From Tritrichomonas musculus (lineage: Eukaryota; Parabasalia; Tritrichomonadida; Tritrichomonadidae), in the NCBI GenBank assembly GCA_039105265.1, contig JAPFFF010000009.1, forward strand, positions 3,038,001 through 3,102,000: a stretch of DNA of 64,000 nucleotides, read 5' to 3'. A program made the translations under genes and the position numbers. Positions 1-9,900 of the stretch are shown here, piece after piece. The stretch's first letter is position 1. Each line of letters begins with the position of its first letter. A model generated the notes under the pieces. The model ran no database searches, had not been told where the DNA came from, and was given only the letters and a program-made list of their open reading frames with translations.

Positions 1-1974
1 CATGATTTTGCCCCATTCGTTACACAACAGGTTGCTTCTTCTGATCCGCAATGCCGTCAACTTGCTTATATTTTCTTAAATCACTATGCAAATGAATGCG
101 CCGAAACAGTTTTGTTGAGTATAAATACATTCCAACGATCTTTAACCGATAACGACCCAATTATCAGAGCTTTAGCTATCAAAATGATTAGCTCAATTCC
201 TCAACGCGATATAATACCTCAAATTCAAAGTGCTGTCGAACAAGTTATTGGCGATCCATCTCCTTACGTTAAAAAAGCTGCTGCTTATGCAATTATTAAA
301 GCTGCAGAACTCGATCCAAATTATATTGACAATTATTTGCCTTTTATTGATCGTTTAATGGGAGAAACAAATCCAATCGCTTTTAGTGGAGCTATTACTG
401 CCTATTGGTCAATTTGCCCAATGAACATTGAATTTATTCATCCACGATTTCGCTTTATTTGTCAAAATATTACAAAATTCGACGAATTTGCACAAGTTTT
501 CACATTGCGCTCATTAGCTTTTTATTCAAGATTATGTTTTAAGAATCCTGCTAATGAAGAAACAGAAGAAACCGAAACAGCATTTTGGGATGAAAATCCT
601 GCTAAAGAGAATATCTCATCTGACCATTTGATGGTTATTTCTGCTGCTAAAAAGTGTCTTAATTCTTTAAATCCAGCTGTTACTCTCGCAGCTGTTTCAC
701 TTTTATATTATTGCGCCCCAGCATCACATTTAAATGTCGTTGCTAGGCCACTCGTTCGATTGTTATACGATAATTCTCTTTCTGCTCAGATATCATTGAC
801 AACAATTCTAACGATTGCTACAGAGCATCCAACAATTTTTATACCCCATCTTAACCACTTTTTCATTCGAAAGAATGATAACAAAACTGTTCAAAATCTT
901 AAATTTAAAGTACTTACTGCATTAACTTCGCCATCTAATGCCGACACAATTATCAATGAAATAATAACATATACTGGAAGTACAGACCTCGAATTTGCTG
1001 CTTTAGCTGTTAAAACAATTGGAAAGAATGCTATGATTAATCAATCAATTATCCCATCTTGCCTCGTTTCTCTTCTTAGGCTTATGAATCGAGCAGAAGG
1101 TCCTGTTCTTGCCGAAACAGTTTTAGTAATTGCTACAATTCTTCGTCTTAAACGTGGAACAGATGATGAAGCCCAAGCTCTTCGTAATTTGTGCCGCAAG
1201 TTTACAGCAATCAAGGAGCCAACAGCGCGAGCAGCAGTTCTTTCCATCGTTGGTGACATGCACGAAACACATCCCGAATTCGCTCCTCAACTTCTTCGAT
1301 ATATTGCGCAAAACTTCGCAAACGAATCGCCAGAAGTTCGACTTCAGTCATTAACTCTTGCTGCTAAGCTTATTGCAGTTGAACGAGAAAGAAGTGGAAA
1401 CGATAGCCAGCCAAGCTCGCAAGTTCCAATGTATTTGCTTAAAATTTGTGAAAGAGACACTGAATTTGATGTTAGAGATCGAGCTAGATTTTTGGTCAGT
1501 TTAATCGAGTCAAAAAGCGACAAAATATCTAAGAATCTCAAAACTCTTCTCTTCCCAGAGAGGCAACTTCCAAAGTGGACAACTGCAGATGAGATAAATG
1601 ACTTTCAGGTTGGAACATTCTCACATTTCTTTGACAGAGAGGTCCCAGGATATGATCAGATGATCGATTGGGCGCCAGAAGAAGAATTACCAGATGAGAA
1701 TGTTAGAATACCGCCAAAGAATCAAACATTCGGAGGTTATGTTGATACACCTCAAATGAACTTAAATGAAGAAGCAAATAATGAAGAAGGTCTTGATATG
1801 AAAGCGTTCTTCAGTGACGATGAAGCTGCAGAATATGAGGAAGAAGAAGAGGAAGAAAATCAAACTGCTCAAGGTCAGCCAGGAGAAGAGAATGTTGAAT
1901 ATTATGAATATGAAGAAGAAGAAAAAGGAGACAATCCCAATAATAACAATGCTTATGATAATTTCTTTGATTAA
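1..1974 (+). CDS. AP3B: AP-3 complex subunit beta (beta-adaptin), 5' end outside the window
   Basis: The frame is open from base 1, so this is the 3' part of a longer gene (about 657 residues shown). The visible protein is an alpha-solenoid of HEAT/armadillo helices typical of the beta-adaptin trunk. The run around residues 38-75 (LSINTFQ, then IRA-A---SSI) and the nearby SPYVKKAAAYAI match the AP-3/AP-1 beta trunk. AP-3 beta is a large subunit of the heterotetrameric coat that sorts cargo from endosomes to lysosome-type compartments. The last ~110 residues are strongly acidic (runs of E and D) and Asn-rich, like the AP-3 beta hinge. No appendage ear domain follows, so the protein is shorter than animal AP3B1. 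AP-1/2 beta is the alternative, but the acidic hinge and trunk wording favour AP-3. The downstream gene starts 254 bp further on, on the same strand. Confidence 0.8.
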   Translation, partial: HDFAPFVTQQVASSDPQCRQLAYIFLNHYANECAETVLLSINTFQRSLTDNDPIIRALAIKMISSIPQRDIIPQIQSAVEQVIGDPSPYVKKAAAYAIIKAAELDPNYIDNYLPFIDRLMGETNPIAFSGAITAYWSICPMNIEFIHPRFRFICQNITKFDEFAQVFTLRSLAFYSRLCFKNPANEETEETETAFWDENPAKENISSDHLMVISAAKKCLNSLNPAVTLAAVSLLYYCAPASHLNVVARPLVRLLYDNSLSAQISLTTILTIATEHPTIFIPHLNHFFIRKNDNKTVQNLKFKVLTALTSPSNADTIINEIITYTGSTDLEFAALAVKTIGKNAMINQSIIPSCLVSLLRLMNRAEGPVLAETVLVIATILRLKRGTDDEAQALRNLCRKFTAIKEPTARAAVLSIVGDMHETHPEFAPQLLRYIAQNFANESPEVRLQSLTLAAKLIAVERERSGNDSQPSSQVPMYLLKICERDTEFDVRDRARFLVSLIESKSDKISKNLKTLLFPERQLPKWTTADEINDFQVGTFSHFFDREVPGYDQMIDWAPEEELPDENVRIPPKNQTFGGYVDTPQMNLNEEANNEEGLDMKAFFSDDEAAEYEEEEEEENQTAQGQPGEENVEYYEYEEEEKGDNPNNNNAYDNFFD

Positions 1975-2228
1975 ATTTACAAATATAATTTTCTTTTATG
2001 CTCTATTTTCCTAAAATTAGTAATACAATATGAATTTATATCATCTTTTATAATTTAATAAATTTTTATACCATCTCTCATTATGTTCATTGTCTAGATT
2101 GTATACTCTAATATATTTTTTTTTATTTCCATTTTTTATGGTGCAAATGGCAAACTGTCATTTACATTTTTGAAATTTTCACTTTTTCAATAATGATTAA
2201 ACTTTAAAATTTTTAGTCTTTTTTTTTA

Positions 2229-3683
2229 ATGACAGAAGTTTTAAAATATCCAATTCCGAATAGAGGCAAAAAAATTGTTTTCAAGCTCAGAGATAAAGCA
2301 ATAGAGGTATCGAAATTTTTATTTGCTAAATACTCTAATAAGTTTCGAAATATAGAGTATTTAAAGCGTGATGAATACACTATTAAATCAGACGTTTCAT
2401 ATGAGTCTCTCAAATCTTTTATTTCAGCATGCCAAGGAAAGCCTTTCGCATTAACGCCAGATAATGTTTATGATATCTATCTGCTCTCACAAGAGTTTGA
2501 AACCCCAAATGTTTCAAATGAAATTAAATCATTTTATGATAATTATGGTATTGAATCTATTATTAAATGCATTCTTACCAAAGATAGAAATGATCATCCA
2601 AATTTAATCGAATATGCTGCCCAAAAATTTAATGATTTGATTAAAGATGTTAATTTTTTAAAGGCAGATCGGGATTGTATTCAGCAAATATTAGAAAATG
2701 CAGATATTGATTTAATTGATCCTTTACTTTTTTACGAATTTGCAAAAAAATACTATTCTGATTATCGTGGTGATAAAAAAGATGTTGCTTTTCTATTTCG
2801 ATATATAAATCTAATTGATTTGCCCATAGATAGTATTATTGAATTTGCATCATTAGAAAAATTTCCAGAAGAGCTACTTTCGAGTAATGTCTTACCTTTT
2901 ATTAAAAAAATCTGCACCGATTTTCAGGCTCAGCAAAGATCAATAAATGAATTCAATGGAACTTTGCAAAATATTGCAAATGAAATTGTTGAAACTCAGA
3001 ATAAATTAGATGAAGCAAAAAAAACAAACGCAAGATTATTAGAGATAAACCGAAACTTTGAAAAAAAATTTAATGAAAAATATGAAAAATGTGTAGATTT
3101 TCATAATAAGAATAGTGATCTTTTAAAGCAACTAATGGTAAATTACATCTCAAATGCTGAAAATAATCCTCTTTGTGGTGTTTTTCACGATTTTAAAATG
3201 TGTTCTGATATCAAAAAAGAATTAGAAATTATAACCCCAGACAAAGAAAATCCAGATTTTCCTATTTCTAATATAATTGATACATCTCCTAACTTTTTAT
3301 CAATGTCATATTATATGAAAGTTGAAAGCGAAAAAGATAACTGGTTGACTTTTCATTTATTAAAAAAAAAAATTAAATTATATGGATTTAGTATTAGGAC
3401 AAATGAAATTGGAAGAACGATTGCCCACCCAAGGTCATTTGAAATTTTTGGTTCAAACGATAATAAGAATTTCACTTCATTATTTTCATTCGAAGATAAA
3501 AAACAAGAGCTTTATAATGAAGGAAAAGTCCAATTCTTTAAGATTAGTGAAGAGAAAACTGTAGAATATTATTCTTATATACGATACAGACAATATAAAG
3601 GACACTGTCCTTACTATGATAATGATAAAATAATTTCGCTTTCAGCTTTTGAGCTCTTTGGAATGTTAGATCCTAAGACATAA
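2229..3683 (+). CDS. BTB-like / coiled-coil / F5-8C (discoidin-like) domain protein
   Basis: The protein has 484 residues and starts at an ATG after a T-rich leader. The N-terminal ~130 residues have the look of the BTB/POZ-like module common in trichomonad proteins (KFLFAKYSNKFRN, then a strand-helix pattern ending in YLLSQEFETP). A helical region follows, with a coiled coil at about 235-300 rich in K, E, N and Q. The C-terminal ~150 residues read as an F5/8-type-C galactose-binding-like beta sandwich: an opening ISNIIDTS, a central FHLLKKKIKLYGFSIRTN, then HPRSFEIFGSND and a closing ISLSAFELFG. This architecture belongs to a large lineage-expanded family in trichomonads; the function is unknown and probably lies in protein or ligand binding. 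There is no signal peptide or membrane segment. The gene at 35363 shares a similar N-terminal module. Confidence 0.7.
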   Translation: MTEVLKYPIPNRGKKIVFKLRDKAIEVSKFLFAKYSNKFRNIEYLKRDEYTIKSDVSYESLKSFISACQGKPFALTPDNVYDIYLLSQEFETPNVSNEIKSFYDNYGIESIIKCILTKDRNDHPNLIEYAAQKFNDLIKDVNFLKADRDCIQQILENADIDLIDPLLFYEFAKKYYSDYRGDKKDVAFLFRYINLIDLPIDSIIEFASLEKFPEELLSSNVLPFIKKICTDFQAQQRSINEFNGTLQNIANEIVETQNKLDEAKKTNARLLEINRNFEKKFNEKYEKCVDFHNKNSDLLKQLMVNYISNAENNPLCGVFHDFKMCSDIKKELEIITPDKENPDFPISNIIDTSPNFLSMSYYMKVESEKDNWLTFHLLKKKIKLYGFSIRTNEIGRTIAHPRSFEIFGSNDNKNFTSLFSFEDKKQELYNEGKVQFFKISEEKTVEYYSYIRYRQYKGHCPYYDNDKIISLSAFELFGMLDPKT

Positions 3684-3970
3684 ATGTATTTAACTGTTTT
3701 TTAATTTATATTTTATTCTATTAAAAAAAATGAATGAAATAATCGAGTTATATATTGATATATTTAAAATTAATTGGAATAAGCAAGAGAAAACATTTAA
3801 ATCATATGTAAAAACTTTTTTTTGTAATACAATATACTGTATATTATATACATCAGAATTAATAAAAAAATAAGTCATACGATAAGAAAATAAATATATA
3901 ACATTTATTAATAGTATTTGAATAATTAATAATTAAAAAAAAAAAAACTTCGCAGAAAAATAAAATAATC

Positions 3971-6900
3971 TTATTCAAGATCAATATAATATATATTTCC
4001 ATCAGTGTCAATTAAAATAAACACAAGACACTGAGGAATGCAATGTAAAGCAACAATTGGCTTTGTTGACAGTTGAATCTGGAAAATAATTTTTAAAGTT
4101 GGAATTTCAAGGAAAGCGAAAATTTTTCCATTCAAAATTATTCCAATTCCATCGAATCCAGAGTCGAACTCAGCTCTACACCATATTAGCAATTGACCAT
4201 TAATTTCAATTTCACCAAGTGTGTTAGTATTAATTCCGAATACTCTAATAATTGTTTTTATAGAAGATCGATCAGAAGTATCCAATTCAGAAGCAACGAC
4301 GATATAACCATTTGACATTAACATTAATTTATTCAATTTATCGTTTCCTTTCATATCGAATCCGCGAATATATCTGCCGGTTGGCAAGTAAGACAAGATT
4401 AATTTACGCGACTTGTCAAGAGAAGCTATTAAACGAAGAGTTGAATTGGCGTCAATATCAACAAGGGACGTTAAATGTGGAGTAACTCTATAAAGAGGCA
4501 TTGTTTGGTCAGGAAGCTTTAAATTCCAAAGGGTTAAAGAGGAATCTCTCCAAGAAGTCAATAGATAAGTTCCTCCAGCTGAAACAACGTTGGCGATTAA
4601 TGAATGTTTCTGTCTCTTTGAAAAAACGTGAGTCAATGAAGTTTGTTCAACTTTAAAAACATGGAACGAATTATCCCAAACAGAAGACGATACAAAGTAG
4701 CCGCTAAAATTGCCAGTCTTTAAGTAAACATAAGATTTCGAAGGTGTCAAAATTGATGAGTTTGAAGGAACAATTAAAAACTTGTCAATAGAGCCAATCT
4801 GTTGTAAAACTGCTTGTTGTGTTTGTTGTGGATTTTTAAAAAATTTCGGAATTTGTAATGAACAAAACTTTAAATAATTTGTTAAAAAGTACATCGTTGT
4901 CCCTGAAAAAGTGGAAAAACGTGTTCTTTCAGATAAACTATAAAGTTTCCTTAAACTCCGATTTGTATGATTGTAAACAGAACGAAGTATCGGGGCTACG
5001 TAAGATCTTTTAGGATGTTGCATTGTAAAGAGTTGAGTTGGAATAATTCCAACAGTACTGATATGATTTTGAATCATATGCATGGTTTCTGGATCACTCA
5101 TTACTTCGTGTGTCATTACTGACTGATAACAATAAGAATGAAAAGTGTTGTAGTGTTTAATTGCATTCTGGCCTGATTGATTATATCCAAATATCAAATC
5201 AATCCAATCTGGTAAATGTTCTGAAACATATTCACTTTCAAGTGCTTGTCGATGAATTCGGATGAAATCTTCTGCACTTTTGGCCCAAGGAGGTAAAATG
5301 ACATCATTTACAACTTGACCTGTTCCATCATCCATTCCTAAATCAAAATGATTCATATTGACTAAGAAATCAGGTAATGTGAAGAATTCTGGGATTATTT
5401 CTCTAAAGTCACTATTTAATGATGTCACTGCTTCATATGATAATGCAATTGATTTAAACATTCTATTTGCTTTATCAAATTTGCCACCTTGCATCTCAAT
5501 GTGTGATGTTGTAAATGGCTCAATTCGACTTAAGTAATGAACAACGTAAAATGGATTTGAATAATGAACACGATAGAGGCATTTATATGGTGAATCTGGG
5601 CATTGTTCATAATCATTGATAAGTTTCTTTAAACGTTGTTCATTTAATGCACCAATTGGCTTGGATAGATCTCTGTAATTCTTTGAATCAGTAAGATCTA
5701 TTTCATCACTTGTGTAATTAGAAAGAACCCATGGAAAAACAGGATATTGGGATAGATCATTAAATGACCTGCCACCAATTAAATTAAGATACATTAAGTA
5801 TTCATAATTAGAAAGTAGACCAACTTTCCATTTCTCTGTGAAGGGTTGAATTACATCCCTTCCTGGTCCTGTTTGAAGAACTTTTATATTAGAGCATGAT
5901 TTCAATAATCGAATGACATTTGATCGGTTTCCTTTTGAAAAATATACAAAATATGATTTCTTAGTATTGACAAAGAATTCAAGTCCTGAATCAATATGTA
6001 AATATGAACGTCTTAAAACCATTTCTAAGTCACTTAAAAGGAATTGGACTGATTTTTCATTACCATTGAAACAAATTTCATTATTATTCATGAAAAAGGT
6101 GCCATCATAAGGTAAAGACTTGGTTATGGTTATTAATTGAGCTTCTGTCGAAAATGAATAAGATTTTGGTTCGGAATTATTTTCATTTCCATTTCCATTC
6201 GCATCATTAATAATATCATCATCAATGTCATCGTCAAGAATACCTTGACCATCTCTAGATCTTGTTCTTCTCCTTTCACCTGGCTTGGAATCGCATGGCT
6301 CGTAGCCTTGGGAATTAAGCCATTGTTCATATTTAGCATTGGCTGAACCAACTGTAGATTCATCTCTTAATAAAGAAGCATGTTTATGTTGATCGAATTT
6401 TAGATTAGGTTTCATATAAAGTCTTCTATATTTTTCATCACAAATTTGCCATAATTTCCAATGTTCAGCTGAACCTGAAATGCACCAAGGGCCTCCATTT
6501 GATGATAGATCTCTCATGATTCTTTTGTTAGCTTTGGCGCAGAGAACTTTTTGGCGCTGAACTTCTTGTGTGAATAAAAGATGCATTTCTTCAAAGGCTG
6601 ATAAAAATGTGGTGTTTGTCTTAGGTGCCTTTAAGAGAGAACTTCTTTCATTAACTCGTTGCCAAAGACTGTCTAATCTGGATTTTGTTTGTTTTGTAAC
6701 AATGGATGATTTTTCGTTTAGTAAGGAATGGAAATTAGCAACAATGTCACGTGCTGATTCATTGAATTCTACTGTGAATTGTTTCATAAAAATATCGCCT
6801 TTTTCTGCAAGTGCAGGAGTTGATTTGAAAAAGTATCGATATCTTTGGAGAAAGGCAATGAAAGGTTCTCTCCTTTCCGGATTCTTAATGGCAACACGAT

Positions 6901-9900
6901 AGAATGAGGAGCTGAAAAGATGAACTGATGTAGCCATATCTGAACTAAAGTTAGATTTATCAAATATGGTGTTGAAAAGTTTTAATGATTCATCAAACAT
7001 GGAGTCAGTTGAACGAATAATAAATGCAAGGATGAATGCGAAAAGTTCAAAAACTTTCCATTTGCTTTCATTAAACATTATTGTAGCATCTGTTGAAAAT
7101 TTGGTTTTTGAAATTAATCGAGCTAATGAAAGAGCTACTTCAGCATCAAGCCATTCACCATTAGGTAGAATTCTTGCACTAAAATGAAATGATAGATTTG
7201 GAATATTCTGATTAAAAACTTCAAGAAGGGATTGAAGTGATTTGTTGCCTGGCATTGAATCTTCTAATGGTTGAACAAATTCTCTATTATGAAGATTATT
7301 AAGTTGAACGTTCATATAAAATGGTTCTGTTGAAGAAATATAGAATAAATAATTAAAGACTTCGCTTAATGCAGATAAACAAATTGCTTCATTTGTAACA
7401 TCAAGTAAGAATGTTAATGCTTTACATAAAATTTTCCTCAGTAATAAAGAAGTATCCCAATTTCTAATAATCTGTAAAGATAACAAAAATGTGATAAGGT
7501 CACCAAAATCGTTTTGGTTATTAGAATAATTCCATAAAACCGTTGCGCAAACTTTTGCGAAAATTTCGATCATTACATCATCATCACCAAATTTGACAAT
7601 TGGTCTATTAGCCTGGCCCATACAATGGAAAAGCCAAAGGAACCATAAATTACATTGAGGAATAGATTCACAATCGACTGAATTATAAAGATCCAAAGAC
7701 TTATTCAAATCAATTAAAAATGATCTTACGAACTCGGTTTCATAGAAAATTGAAAGATGAGAAATAAAAGGCAATATAGCATATTGTAATCCATGATTAA
7801 TGAAATAAATATTAAGTAAATCTTGCCAAAGTGCAGGTGTCAATTCATGTGGATTAAAAACAGGAATGCTATTCAAAAAGTAGATGTCAATAGAAAGTGG
7901 CGGTTGAGCCAAATGATTTCTAGTAACGTGTTTGTAAAGCATGACCAAGAATCTAAGAGCAAATATTCTTACTTGCTCAGTCGGTGATTCAAAAAGTGGA
8001 ATGAATTCATTAAAGAATCCGTGATTTTCTACAATTTTATGGAAATTGAATACTTCATCTTCCATTAACTTGTACATATGAGATAAAACTTCCAAATGAA
8101 GGACAACTCCTCTAGATTCGATGAAAGCGAACTTGAAGAACAATTCTTGATCTTGAATATTAAACTTTAAATGAGCAAGCTGCATTATGAAGTTCCACAT
8201 TTCACTCCTTATTTCAATGTTTTCTTCATCATAAACGAGTAACAAATAAGCGCGAACAGAAGTTGCTTTTATCATCAAATTTTGTGATTCAGAGAAGATG
8301 CTCGTTGCATATTGAGAAATCAAGTATTTCTGAATATTTGGCGTTGTGTGCTTCCAGAGAGAATGATTAAACCAGAAATCTTTCGCCATTATCATTCTAA
8401 ATTCATCACAATTAAGAACATTGTAAAATTCAATGAGCTGATTGATGATTCTCGTTTGAAATGTCGCTGGTTGGATCTTCAAAAGAAGATCAGCTAGACA
8501 TTTAATTCCATCGTAGTTGATGAATTCGGATTGAATCATGTCGCTTGAACTGCAAAAACGTGAAAACAAGCCAATTAATGATAATAAAAAGTTCTGTGAA
8601 TCATTGTTTTCTTGCGTTTCAATTGGCAAATCAACTTGCGTAAAAAGAGGAAGAAATGTCTTTAAACCGCCAATGTTTGTAGTAACGTCGCAAAAAGAGG
8701 TCGAAAAAGGAATAATATGAGCACGAACTGTAGCAATGGCAACGTCATTTCGTGCAAGATTGGCGCAAGTATTATCAACGGTCATTCTTGCATTGTAGCA
8801 AAAAACAAGACTGGAATTAATTGCTTCAGTAAACAGTGACGAGCATTGTGGTGGAATTTCTGGATACATGTTCGATGGCGAAGGTGAAAAAGAGTAAACA
8901 AAATCGATTGGTAATATTGACATTAATTGAATTGTCTCTGGTGTCAATGCTGAACTAAATAAATAAACACAACTCATGTTGAATATAAGTGGCATCTCAC
9001 TGGATGCTATTTTCGAATAGGCAATGTTTGCAATTCGGCCATTTTCAATGATTCCATCTAATTTTAAGGCACGCTTCAGTTGAGATTGGCCAACATTTTT
9101 GCCGTTTATATAAAAGGCCAGCATGGAATTACTCATGGTCACTACTAAATGATACCAACGGTTTTTCTCAAAATTGTGTTCAGGTGAATATTTAACTGTT
9201 TGAGTTTTATCATTACGCTGATATTCTAAAACAAGCCTCTTATTACTAAAATATAATTCTAGTCGTTGTTTGTATGAAGTAACAAGGGAAAGAAGACGAG
9301 GTTTCGTGTTCGGTAGGGCCCAAACTGCACCAAGTTCAAATCTGACCATGAAAGAAAGACCATTTGAAAAATTGGTGCACTCAATAGATGGTAGAGCTAT
9401 GCCTGTATGACGTCCATCAAAATGAAAGAAGGATGAAGGTGACTCATGGGTCATTGATGATAATATATTGGTGAAACATGATATTAATAAGCCTGTCCAC
9501 CAGGCTCGATTATTTTGATTAATGGGTCGCATACAACGAATTGATTCAAAGAAAGTTTTCCATTGAAAAACAAAAGATGAAACTGTCATGAATAATGTCA
9601 ACAATGCATTAATTGAATTCTGTTGGGATGGCGTTATATCGCTTTGTCTTGGGAAAGATTGAATATATTTCAATATGGTTATCGGCATTTTTGATCGAAA
9701 TACCTTCAATTTATTTGTAACAGATGGTGAGCATATATGCGCTATAAATTGGAAGATCTTGGGATGTTCTTCAAGATGCTTGGTCGATTCATGTAGAAAT
9801 GGAAGCATCTTTTGGTTATGGATTTCAGCTTGCTTGGGTAGATTAGATAATGGTGTCGGTTGTTCAAATATCATTTCGAGTAATAAATCAATAGTTTTCT

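Noticed and set aside
1041-1541. Minus-strand open frames inside the AP-3 beta gene
   Set aside because: They are antisense shadows of a clearly conserved coding frame. The same holds for the small frames within the BEACH, Furry-like, DRC11 and VPS9 genes.
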